This document shows, one piece after another, positions 10,420-17,924 of a stretch of 64,000 nucleotides of DNA; positions within the stretch are counted from its first letter, which is position 1; each line of letters opens with the position of its first letter. Position numbers and translations under genes: made by a program. Below the pieces are notes generated by a model that was not told where the DNA came from, made no database searches, and saw only the letters and a list, made by a program, of their open reading frames with translations. The stretch is from Curtobacterium pusillum. Its GTDB lineage: Bacteria > Actinomycetota > Actinomycetes > Actinomycetales > Microbacteriaceae. The stretch covers positions 1,302,001 through 1,366,000 of the forward strand of contig CP018783.1 of the NCBI GenBank assembly GCA_002025645.1, read 5' to 3'.

Positions 10420-10851
10420 TCAGTCGAAGAGCTCGCTCAACCAGTTGCCGCGACGCTTCTTGCCGTACCCGTACTGCTGCTGGCCGTACCCGGGCTGGCC
10501 GTACTGCTGCCCGTACCCGGGCTGCCCGTACCCACGGCGACCCTTGTCCCACGACCCCGGCGAACCGGGCGACCCCGGCGACGCGTACCCGTTGCGGGGC
10601 ACGGCCATCCCGGGCGCGTACGACGGCTGCGGGTACGGGCCGCCGGACTGGGGGTAGGCGGGGTTCGGCACGGCCTGCTGCGCCTGCGGGGCCGGCGGCG
10701 GTGTCTGCGCGGGACCGCCCGAGGCGCGCTCGATGATCTTGTCGAGTTCACCGCGGTCGAGCCACACACCCCGGCACTCGGGGCAGTAGTCGATCTCGAT
10801 GCCGGACCGCTCCGACATCACGAGGGTGGCCTGGTCGTTGGGGCACTGCAT
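10420..10851 (-). CDS. TFIIB-type zinc-ribbon protein with Gly/Tyr/Gln-rich tail
   Basis: 143 residues. Residues 1-43 form a zf-TFIIB domain, MQCPNDQATL...YCPECRGVWLDRGELDKI, with C3, C23 and C26; the usual fourth ligand position is Asp6 instead of Cys. From about residue 50 the chain is disordered, first Pro/Gln-rich and then with GYGQPGYGQQYGQPGYGQ-type repeats, ending in a basic patch KKRRGNWLSELFD. The start at 10851 is set by an AAGGACC site and by the domain itself. Function is unknown; the tail resembles low-complexity sequences that promote condensation. Confidence 0.85.
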   Translation of the reverse strand: MQCPNDQATLVMSERSGIEIDYCPECRGVWLDRGELDKIIERASGGPAQTPPPAPQAQQAVPNPAYPQSGGPYPQPSYAPGMAVPRNGYASPGSPGSPGSWDKGRRGYGQPGYGQQYGQPGYGQQQYGYGKKRRGNWLSELFD

Positions 10852-11027
10852 GGGGAGGTCCTTCCGAGCGGAGGCGCCGGTCGAGGCGCTTCCTGTGATC
10901 CTGGCCAGGTTCCATGGGGCGACCATGCGAAGGACCTGGACGGACCCGGTGAGACGACCCGCGCCTCCAGGCCGGATGCCCCGCTGCGGTCAGACGCTCG
11001 AGCGCGTTGACACCGCCCCGGTCTCCA

Positions 11028-12011
11028 TCAGAACCAGCGTTTGACCTTGAACACCACCCAGAGGGCCGCCGCGAAGAGCACCATCGCCACGATCGCCAGC
11101 GGGTACCCCCACGGCCACTGCAGCTCGGGCATGTGCGTGAAGTTCATGCCGTAGATCGCCGCGACGAGCGTCGGCGCGAACAGGATCGCCGCCCACCCCG
11201 AGATCTTCTTCGTGTCGTCGTTCTGCTTCTGCGCCGCGAGGGTCGAGTCGACCGTCAGGGCGTTCTGCAGCAGCTGGCGGAAGGTGTCCAGTCGCTCGAC
11301 GGTCCGGATCGCGTGGTCGAGGACGTCACGGAACCGGCGCTGCATCTCCACCGGCAGGTGGTACTTCTCGGCGCCGCGGTGCAGGTTCTCGATCATGTAC
11401 ACGAGCGGCCGGGCGGCCCGCTGGAAGTCGACGACCTCGCCGAACAGCTCGTAGATGCGTCGGGAGACCCCCGCTTCACCCGCGAAGAGCTGGTCCTCGA
11501 TCTGGTTGATGTCCTCTTCCAACCCGTCGATCACCGGCACGTAGCCGTCGACGATCGAGTCCATCAGCGCCCAGAGCTGCGCCTGCGGCCCCACCGTCAC
11601 GAGGCCCGGCTTGCCGCTCATCCGCTGCAGGGCCCGCGGCACGGTCTGCTTGCCGCGCGGGTCCGCCTGCACGACCGCGAGGAAGAACTCCTCGCCGACG
11701 AAGGCGTGCACCTCGCCGAACTCGACCTCCTCCGCCTGGTCGTTGTAGAGCGCCGGCTTCAGGACGACGAACAGCGTCTTGCCGTAGCGCTCGAGCTTCG
11801 GGCGCTGGTGGCCCTCGGCGGAGTCCTCGACCGCCAGCTCGTGCAGGCCGAGGGCGACCGCGACGTCGCCGAGTTCCTGCGCGTCGGGCTGGTGCAGGAC
11901 GATGCACGCACTGGCGCCCTGGTCCTCGAGCATCCGGAAGGTGTCGTCGAGCGAGGGACTCGGGATCGGAGCGATCCGGTCGACGTAGACGGTGTTCAGC
12001 TCGACGGTCAC
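11028..12011 (-). CDS. corA: CorA-family magnesium/cobalt transporter
   Basis: 327 residues from a GTG start. A long soluble N-terminal domain (about 1-250) is followed by two C-terminal membrane helices with the signature YGMNF between helix 1 and the loop, then the short basic end VFKVKRWF. CorA forms homopentameric channels for Mg2+, and for Co2+ or Ni2+ in some members. The divalent specificity cannot be told from sequence. The start is uncertain: VTVELNTVYVD follows GTG and no good Shine-Dalgarno sequence is visible. Confidence 0.92.
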   Translation of the reverse strand: MTVELNTVYVDRIAPIPSPSLDDTFRMLEDQGASACIVLHQPDAQELGDVAVALGLHELAVEDSAEGHQRPKLERYGKTLFVVLKPALYNDQAEEVEFGEVHAFVGEEFFLAVVQADPRGKQTVPRALQRMSGKPGLVTVGPQAQLWALMDSIVDGYVPVIDGLEEDINQIEDQLFAGEAGVSRRIYELFGEVVDFQRAARPLVYMIENLHRGAEKYHLPVEMQRRFRDVLDHAIRTVERLDTFRQLLQNALTVDSTLAAQKQNDDTKKISGWAAILFAPTLVAAIYGMNFTHMPELQWPWGYPLAIVAMVLFAAALWVVFKVKRWF

Positions 12012-12059
12012 GTGCCCACCGTACGCAGGCTGCGCGGCAGCCGCCGGGCGCGACCCGCT

Positions 12060-12107
12060 GACGGCCTGGAGGCGCGTGGCGGCCCCGCCCCGTGCCTCCA
12101 GACCGTC
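12060..12107. repeat. Family-B inverted repeat (CTGGAGGCGCG type), in a divergent region
   Basis: Imperfect arms GACGGCCTGGAGGCGCG and CGTGCCTCCAGACCGTC flank a GC-only loop; the mismatches are compatible with G-U pairs. It lies between the divergent corA and TspO-like genes, so it is not at the 3' end of either. The same arm sequence recurs at 19760, 24209, 36860 and 41545. Confidence 0.7.
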
Positions 12108-12198
12108 CCGTCCCCCGTCTGCTGGACGTGCGCTGCGCGCCGGGGCCGGCCACGCGCCTACGGTGCAGGTCATCAGCATGCTGACGAAAGGGGCTGAC

Positions 12199-13008
12199 AT
12201 GAAGAGGATCTGGAAGCGGATCGCGGTCGCGGTGAGTGCGGTCGTCGCGGTGGTCGGCGCGTTCGTCGGCTCCGGGGCAGCCGGCGGGACACCGATCCAG
12301 GACGCTGCGGGCGGGGCGTTGTCGGCGTCCTCCACGGCCATCGCACCCGACGGGCCGGCGTTCTCGATCTGGAGCGTCGTCTACGTCGGGCTGCTGGCGT
12401 ACGCGATCCGGCAGTGCTTCCGCACGGCGGACGACGACCGGCACGCACGGCTCACCCTGCCCGTCGTGCTGTCCCTGCTGCTCAACGCGGCGTGGATCCT
12501 GTCCGTGCAGTTCGGGTTCCTGTGGCTGAGCGAGCCGATCATCGTGGCGCTGCTCGCGGTGCTGGTGTGGACGTTCGTGCTGCTGCGGCGCTCCCGACCG
12601 TCGGGCGTCGTCGAGGCGATCGTCACCGACGGGACGTTCGGGCTCTACCTCGGGTGGGTCTGCGTCGCGACGGCGGCGAACACGGCCGCGGTGCTGACGG
12701 CAGCGGGCTTCCGGGGCTTCGGGCTGGGCCAGGACCTCTGGGGTGTCGTCGTGGCGCTCGTCGCCGGGCTCGTCGGGGTCCTGCTCGCGGTGTGGGGTCG
12801 GGGGCGCCTGGCGCCGGCGGCGTCGCTCGCGTGGGGGCTGGCGTGGGTCGCGGTCGCGCGGCTCGACGGGCCACTCGTGTCGACGCCGACCGCCGTCGCC
12901 GCGGTGGTGGCCGCGGCTGCGGCGGTCCTCGTGACGCTCGTGGTGCGGGCCCAGGCGGGGTGGCGCGGCGCGCCCGTCGCCGGCAAAGCGACACTCCTCG
13001 CGAACTGA
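12199..13008 (+). CDS. TspO/MBR-like membrane protein
   Basis: 269 residues with seven or eight hydrophobic segments. The segment GPAFSIWSVVYVGLLAYAIRQ matches the PxFxxWxxxY pattern of the tryptophan-rich sensory protein (TspO/MBR) superfamily, but the protein is longer than classical 150-160 residue TspO because of extra C-terminal helices. The ATG at 12199 follows AAAGGGG; an in-frame ATG at 12178 is the alternative. Porphyrin or tetrapyrrole binding is known for the family and is not demonstrated by any residue here. Confidence 0.75.
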   Translation: MKRIWKRIAVAVSAVVAVVGAFVGSGAAGGTPIQDAAGGALSASSTAIAPDGPAFSIWSVVYVGLLAYAIRQCFRTADDDRHARLTLPVVLSLLLNAAWILSVQFGFLWLSEPIIVALLAVLVWTFVLLRRSRPSGVVEAIVTDGTFGLYLGWVCVATAANTAAVLTAAGFRGFGLGQDLWGVVVALVAGLVGVLLAVWGRGRLAPAASLAWGLAWVAVARLDGPLVSTPTAVAAVVAAAAAVLVTLVVRAQAGWRGAPVAGKATLLAN

Positions 13009-13021
13009 ACCCCGTTCCTCC

Positions 13022-13074
13022 CGCGAAAGCGACAGATCCCCGCCGGACTCCGGCGGGGATCTGTCGCTTTCGCG
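13022..13074. terminator. Family-C near-perfect 26-bp stem hairpin between convergent genes
   Basis: Arms CGCGAAAGCGACAGATCCCC... (13022-13047) and its exact complement (13049-13074) around a single C. It lies 13 bp after the TspO-like stop and 39 bp before the alanine dehydrogenase stop. A decayed relative with the same CTGTCGCTTTCGCGAACCG end lies at 42836. Confidence 0.8.
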
Positions 13075-13113
13075 AACCGGCGCTGGGCCCGCGGCCTGCG
13101 GCGCGCGGCGCGC

Positions 13114-14214
13114 TCAGCGCGCGGCGGCCACCAGGCCGTGCGCGGCCGCGACAGCCTCGTTGACGACCTGCCCCGCGTGCACGTTCACCCCGAGCGCGAG
13201 CGCCGGGTCCGCAGCGGTCGCCGCCTCCCACCCCTGGTTCGCGATCGCCACGGCGTACGGCAGCGTCGCGTTCGTCAGCGAGATCGTGCTGGTGCGAGGC
13301 ACGGCTCCGGGCATGTTCGCCACGCAGTAGTACACCGAGTCGTGCACGGCGAAGGTCGGGTCGTCGTGGGTCGTCGGGTGCGAGCCCTCGAAGCAGCCGC
13401 CCTGGTCGATCGCGATGTCGACGAGGACCGACCCGGGCTGCATGTCCGCGACCATGGCGTCGGTGACGAGTTTCGGCGCCGAGGCTCCGGGGATCAGCAC
13501 GGACCCGATCACGAGATCGGCGTCGCGGAGCGCTTCGGCGATGGCGTGCGACGAGGACCGCAGCGTCGTGATCCGGCCGTCGAACCGGGCGTCGAGCGCG
13601 CGCAGTCGGGGCAGGCTGATGTCGAACACGGTCACGTCCGCGCCCATGCCGAGCGCCATCGTCGCCGCGTGCTCCCCCGCGACGCCGCCGCCGATGACGA
13701 CCACGCGACCCTTCGGCGTGCCGGGGACCCCGCCGAGCAGCAGCCCGCGACCGCCCTTCGTGCGCATGAGGTGGTTCGCGCCGACCTGGGCGGACAGCCG
13801 ACCGGCGATCTCGGACATCGGCGACAGCAGCGGGAGCGAACGGTCCGGCAGCTGCACGGTCTCGTACGCGATGGCCGTGGCACCGGAGCCGATCAGGGCG
13901 TCGGTGAGCGGCCGGTCGGCGGCGAGGTGCAGGTACGTGAAGAGGACCTGCCCGGGTCGGATCGAGGCGTACTCCGACGCGACCGGCTCCTTCACCTTGA
14001 GGATCATCTCGGCACGCGACCACACGTCGGCCGCGGTCGGGACCACGGTCGCGCCGGCTGCGGCGTACTCGGCGTCGGGGAAGGACGATCCGTCGCCCGC
14101 TCCCGCCTGCACGAGGACCTCGTGGCCGTGCAGCGTCAGCTCGGCGACGCCGGCCGGGGTGGCGGCGACGCGGAACTCGTTGTTCTTGATCTCGGTGGGG
14201 ACGCCGATGAGCAT
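13114..14214 (-). CDS. ald: Alanine dehydrogenase
   Basis: 366 residues. The start [20 protein letters not shown], the substrate-binding K and H motifs ([18 protein letters not shown]) and the nucleotide-binding [14 protein letters not shown] near residue 170 identify Ald. It catalyses the reversible NAD-linked deamination of L-alanine to pyruvate and ammonium. Family length is about 370, so it is complete. It is monocistronic, with a long terminator behind it. An upstream in-frame ATG at 14253 is not supported by a ribosome site. Confidence 0.95.
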   Translation of the reverse strand: MLIGVPTEIKNNEFRVAATPAGVAELTLHGHEVLVQAGAGDGSSFPDAEYAAAGATVVPTAADVWSRAEMILKVKEPVASEYASIRPGQVLFTYLHLAADRPLTDALIGSGATAIAYETVQLPDRSLPLLSPMSEIAGRLSAQVGANHLMRTKGGRGLLLGGVPGTPKGRVVVIGGGVAGEHAATMALGMGADVTVFDISLPRLRALDARFDGRITTLRSSSHAIAEALRDADLVIGSVLIPGASAPKLVTDAMVADMQPGSVLVDIAIDQGGCFEGSHPTTHDDPTFAVHDSVYYCVANMPGAVPRTSTISLTNATLPYAVAIANQGWEAATAADPALALGVNVHAGQVVNEAVAAAHGLVAAAR

Positions 14215-14339
14215 TGCGGACTCCTTCGTGGGCGGTGCTGGTGTCCCCACCATTGAGCGCCGGATTCGTTACGGGAGTGTTACTGCCGAACTTTCCTGCA
14301 TGATCACTCTGATCCGTGCCACGAGATTCGGCGTGAGCG

Positions 14340-15728
14340 TCAGAACACCTTGCCCGGGTTGAGGATCCCCGCGGGGTCGAACACCGTCCGGATGCCCCGC
14401 TGGAGCTCGAGCACGTCGTCGCCGAGTTCGTCGCCGATCCACCGCCGCTTGAGCACACCCACCCCGTGCTCCCCCGTCAGCGTCCCACCGAGTTCGATCG
14501 CCGCGCGGAACATCTCGTCCGCCGCCTGCCACACGTGCGGGGGTACCTCGTCGCCGTCGAACACGAAGTTCGGGTGCAGGTTGCCGTCTCCGGCGTGGGC
14601 GACGGTCGGGATCGAGATGCCGTGTCGGGCACCGATCGCCTCGACCCGCGCGAACATCTCGGCGAGCCGGCTGCGCGGCACGGCGACGTCCTCGATGAGC
14701 ACGCGGCCGCGGGCCTCCATCGCCGGGTGGAACGAGCGGCGGATCGTCAACAGGCGGTCGCGTTCCGCCGCCGACCCGGCCAGGCGCACGGTCCCGCCGA
14801 CCTCCTGGAGGCCCGCCACGGCTCCCAGCGCCGCCTCGGCCGCGCCAGGGCCGTCCCACTCGACGAGGAGGAACACCCCGTCCGCCGTCGTGCTTCCCAT
14901 CGTCTCGGTCATGACCTCAGGCCCGAGGTACGCCGCGATCCCCTCGAGCGCCGCCCGGTCGAGCAGTTCCACCGTCGACGGCCGGGCCGCGTCGGTGACG
15001 ACGAGCGCCGCAGCCCACGCCGCGCGCTCGACGTCCGGGTAGACGGCCGCAAGCGTCGCGGGCTCGCCCTCCGGGATCGGCACGAGGCGCACGGTCGCGC
15101 CGACGATGACGCCGAGCGTGCCCTCCGACCCGACGAGCAGTGCCGTGAGGTCGAGGCCGGTGACACCCTTCACCGTCCGGTGCCCGGTGGAGATCAACCG
15201 GCCGTCGGCCAGGACCACGTCGAGCCCGAGCACTGCCTCTCTCGTGACGCCGTACTTCACGCAGCGCAGGCCGCCGGCGTTCGTGGCGATGTTGCCGCCG
15301 ACGCTCGCGATCGCCGCGCTCGCGGGGTCTGGTGCGAACCGCAGGCCGTGCTCGGCGACCGCGGCGTTCAGGTCGCCGTTCAGCACGCCGGGTTCGACGA
15401 TCGCGTACTCGTCCTGCGTCGACACCTCGAGGATGCGGTCCATGCGCGCCACGCTCAGGACGACGCTGCCTTCGGTGCCGTTCGCACCACCGGCGAGCCC
15501 GGTGCCGGCGCCGCGCGGGACGACCGGGACGCCGAGCTCGGAGCAGGTCCGCAGGGTCGTCTGCACGTGCTCGACCGTCCGGGCCTCGACCACGGCGACG
15601 GGGCCACCAGGGGCGGTCCAGCCGGACTTGTCCGTCCGAGCTGCGTCGAGCACGTCACGCTCGGTCCGGACGACCTCGCCGTCGGGGTCGGCGAGCACGG
15701 AACGGAGGGCGGAGACGACGGTGTCCAT
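14340..15728 (-). CDS. FAD-linked oxidase, GlcD/D-lactate dehydrogenase-like
   Basis: 462 residues. The FAD-binding type-4 (VAO/PCMH) domain covers about 35-215 with VVPRGAGTGLAGGANG and SVGGNIATNAGGLRCVKYGVT. The FAD-oxidase C-terminal domain follows, with HAGDGNLHPNFVF and TGEHGVGVLKRRW, whose histidines act in 2-hydroxy-acid oxidation. It fits glycolate oxidase subunit GlcD or D-lactate dehydrogenase; no GlcE or GlcF partner is nearby. The downstream end is 125 bp from ald, which runs the same way. Confidence 0.88.
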   Translation of the reverse strand: MDTVVSALRSVLADPDGEVVRTERDVLDAARTDKSGWTAPGGPVAVVEARTVEHVQTTLRTCSELGVPVVPRGAGTGLAGGANGTEGSVVLSVARMDRILEVSTQDEYAIVEPGVLNGDLNAAVAEHGLRFAPDPASAAIASVGGNIATNAGGLRCVKYGVTREAVLGLDVVLADGRLISTGHRTVKGVTGLDLTALLVGSEGTLGVIVGATVRLVPIPEGEPATLAAVYPDVERAAWAAALVVTDAARPSTVELLDRAALEGIAAYLGPEVMTETMGSTTADGVFLLVEWDGPGAAEAALGAVAGLQEVGGTVRLAGSAAERDRLLTIRRSFHPAMEARGRVLIEDVAVPRSRLAEMFARVEAIGARHGISIPTVAHAGDGNLHPNFVFDGDEVPPHVWQAADEMFRAAIELGGTLTGEHGVGVLKRRWIGDELGDDVLELQRGIRTVFDPAGILNPGKVF

Positions 15729-15737
15729 CCCGCCACG

Positions 15738-16706
15738 CTACCGAGCGCGGAGGGACTCGCTCGGCAGTTCCCCGAAGCGGGACCGGTACGTCGCCGAGAA
15801 GCGACCGAGGTGCCCGAAGCCCCACGCGCGGGCGACGTCCGCCACCGACGTGTCGTCGCGGTCGCCCCGGACGAGGTCGGCCCGTGCACCGTCGAGCCGC
15901 ACGCCACGGAGCAGGTCGCCAGGGGTCTGGTCGAGGTGCCGACGGAGGGACTGCTGCAACCCGCGCGGACTGAGCCCGGCCGCCGCGGCGATCTCCGGCG
16001 TGCCGATCGGTTCGCGTGCGTGCTCGTGCACGTACTCGAGCGCCCGCCGGAGCCGCTCGTGCTCCGGCCCGCTGCCGGTCACGGTCGACCGCCACCGGCT
16101 GCGCTGCGGGAACGCCGCGATCGCCGCGGTCACGAAGGCCTCGGCGATGTCGCGCTGCGCCGTCGCGGTGAGTTCGTGGTCGACGTCGAGCCAGGTGGCC
16201 GAGTGCGCGCGGACGACGGACTGCCAGGCACGCATCCCCTCGGCCGACGGGCGGCGCAGGGGTTCGAAGGCGAAGTCGTCGTCGCCCACGACGGACCGGA
16301 GGAACCCGGCATCGAGGTGCACGAGGTTGAGGGCGATGTCGCGGTGGTGGAGCTCGTAGGTGTCGGAGAACGGCAGCACCACGGGCACGCCGGCTTCGAG
16401 CTCGTGCGGTTCGCCGTCGTACGTGATCGTGCTCGAGCCGCTGCGCATCCAGGCGACGAGGAACTGGTCGTCGACCCGGCTGTCGCTCCGCAGGTCCACC
16501 ATGAACCGCGAGGACCGCAGGGACATCCGGTCGTCGCCGACCCCCGCGAAGTCCCAGTGGGACTGCTTGCGGGTGCGACGGACGGAGGGCGTGCGGAAGT
16601 CGTAGTCGCCGCCGAAGAACGCGAGTGCCTGGTCGACGTCGGTGCCGACGAGCCGCCGGAAGTACCGGGTGTCGCCGGAACGGCGGGGAGCGATCGTGGC
16701 AACCAT
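15738..16706 (-). CDS. AraC-family transcriptional regulator
   Basis: 322 residues. The N-terminal half (about 15-190) is an AraC-binding-like ligand domain with SRFMVDLRSDSRVDDQFLVAWMRSG. The C-terminal double helix-turn-helix runs from about 215: YVHEHAREPIGTPEIAAAAGLSPRGLQQSLRRH and DVARAWGFGHLGRFSATYRSRFGELPSESLR. Its stop is only 9 bp from the start of the FAD-linked oxidase gene on the same strand, so it probably regulates and is cotranscribed with that gene. The effector is unknown. Confidence 0.9.
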   Translation of the reverse strand: MVATIAPRRSGDTRYFRRLVGTDVDQALAFFGGDYDFRTPSVRRTRKQSHWDFAGVGDDRMSLRSSRFMVDLRSDSRVDDQFLVAWMRSGSSTITYDGEPHELEAGVPVVLPFSDTYELHHRDIALNLVHLDAGFLRSVVGDDDFAFEPLRRPSAEGMRAWQSVVRAHSATWLDVDHELTATAQRDIAEAFVTAAIAAFPQRSRWRSTVTGSGPEHERLRRALEYVHEHAREPIGTPEIAAAAGLSPRGLQQSLRRHLDQTPGDLLRGVRLDGARADLVRGDRDDTSVADVARAWGFGHLGRFSATYRSRFGELPSESLRAR

Positions 16707-16766
16707 GCACCAGAACGTACTGCGCACCACCGACAAAGTAGTTCGGAAGGTGACGCAGAGCACCGC

Positions 16767-17729
16767 TCAGGGCTGCAGGATCGCCTGCCCGACGCTCTCG
16801 TCCAGGATCAGGTCGGTGATGAGCCCGGCGGCGAGTGCACCCTTCAGCGACGCGGCCTTCGACCGTCCGGCGACGACGCACACACGACGCGGCGCGCGCT
16901 TGATGGTGTCGAGGTCCGGTGCCCCCGCGCGGGCGTTCACGCCGATGTCCTTCCACGAACCGTCGGCCCGGTAGAAGACGGTCGAGACGTCCCCGACGAC
17001 CTGGGCCTTGGTCAGCTCGTCGCGATCGGACGGGTCGAGGTAGCCGCCGGAGTACACGTGCGAGGGCACCGGGGCCTGGGGCGCACCGACGCCGAACACG
17101 ACGAGGTCCATGCGCTCGTGCAGGTCGAGCACGCGGCGGATCGAGCGCTCGCGGAACAGGGCCTCCTTCGTCGCGGGGTCGTCGAAGAACGCCGGGACCG
17201 GGAACTGCTGCACGAACGCGCCGTAGGCCTCGCCGAACCGACGGAGGATCTCGGACGCGTAGACGATGCCGGTGGTTCGGGTGTTCGCCGCGCCGTTGAT
17301 CTGCACGACCGTCGAGCCGTGGGTCGTCTTCGGCACGAGGTAGCGGCTGACCGCGCTCACGGTCGAGCCCCACGAGATCCCGATCACCATGTTCGACTCG
17401 ACGTACTGCGTCAGGATGCGGGCGGCGGACAGCGCGACCCGCTCGAGACGGTCGACGTCGCTCGTGTGGTCCGGGACCGGCACCACGTGCGCGTGCACCC
17501 CGAAGCGCGACCGGATGCTGCGGCTCAGCGCGGCGGCCTGGTCGAGGGGCGAACGGATCTGGATGTCGACGAGCCCGGTGTCCCGGGCGTACTTCAGCAG
17601 GCGCGACACCGACGACCGCGACGTCGCGAGCTCGTCGGCGATGGCGTCCATCGTCAGGTCCTGCAGGTAGTAGAGGTGCGCGGCGCGCAGCGCCTGCTGC
17701 GTCCGCATGGGCTGAGCCGCATCGCTCAT
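16767..17729 (-). CDS. SorC-family sugar-binding transcriptional regulator
   Basis: 320 residues. The helix-turn-helix MDAIADELATSRSSVSRLLKYARD is at about 26-50, followed by the SorC/DeoR C-terminal phosphosugar-binding domain (MVIGISWGSTVSAVSRYL, LVVFGVGAPQAP, GDVSTVFYRADG, VCVVAGRSKAASLKGAL). It is divergent from glpD with a 195-bp gap that holds two copies of the palindrome TGCACG-N2-CGTGCA. The direct inference is a glycerol- or phosphopolyol-responsive repressor of glpD. A GGAGC box precedes the ATG. Confidence 0.92.
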   Translation of the reverse strand: MSDAAQPMRTQQALRAAHLYYLQDLTMDAIADELATSRSSVSRLLKYARDTGLVDIQIRSPLDQAAALSRSIRSRFGVHAHVVPVPDHTSDVDRLERVALSAARILTQYVESNMVIGISWGSTVSAVSRYLVPKTTHGSTVVQINGAANTRTTGIVYASEILRRFGEAYGAFVQQFPVPAFFDDPATKEALFRERSIRRVLDLHERMDLVVFGVGAPQAPVPSHVYSGGYLDPSDRDELTKAQVVGDVSTVFYRADGSWKDIGVNARAGAPDLDTIKRAPRRVCVVAGRSKAASLKGALAAGLITDLILDESVGQAILQP

Positions 17730-17756
17730 CGTGCTCCGATCGGTAGAACGCAACCA

Positions 17757-17770
17757 TGCACGGACGTGCA
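17757..17770. promoter_or_regulatory. Operator 1 between the SorC gene and glpD
   Basis: Perfect 14-bp palindrome arms TGCACG-GA-CGTGCA, 28 bp upstream of the SorC-gene ATG. An identical pair of arms with TT in the middle lies at 17832-17845. Centre-to-centre spacing is 75 bp, about seven helical turns, which suits a tetrameric SorC protein bridging both sites. Confidence 0.65.
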
Positions 17771-17831
17771 CGGCCTCTGCAACCCCTGTCGCGCCTCCAG
17801 GCCGCTGTCGGGGCCGTGCCCACACGTGTGC

Positions 17832-17845
17832 TGCACGTTCGTGCA
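17832..17845. promoter_or_regulatory. Operator 2 between the SorC gene and glpD
   Basis: TGCACG-TT-CGTGCA, the second copy of the palindrome at 17757, placed 79 bp upstream of the glpD ATG. Only the two central bases differ between the copies. A family-B half repeat (GCGCCTCCAGGCCG, 17791-17804) lies between them. Confidence 0.65.
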
Positions 17846-17924
17846 CGCGAGTTGCCCGACCTCTCACCCGGGGCGCACGATCGGTGTCGAACCCCCACGG
17901 AACCGACCAAGGAAGCGACGCACC

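Noticed and set aside
14466..17924. Very long open frame on the plus strand running through the FAD oxidase, AraC and SorC genes into glpD
   Set aside because: It is in frame with glpD but upstream of its ribosome site, and it lies antisense to three genes with clear domains. Long stop-free frames are expected at this GC content; its translation is Arg/Ala/Gly/Val-rich without domains.
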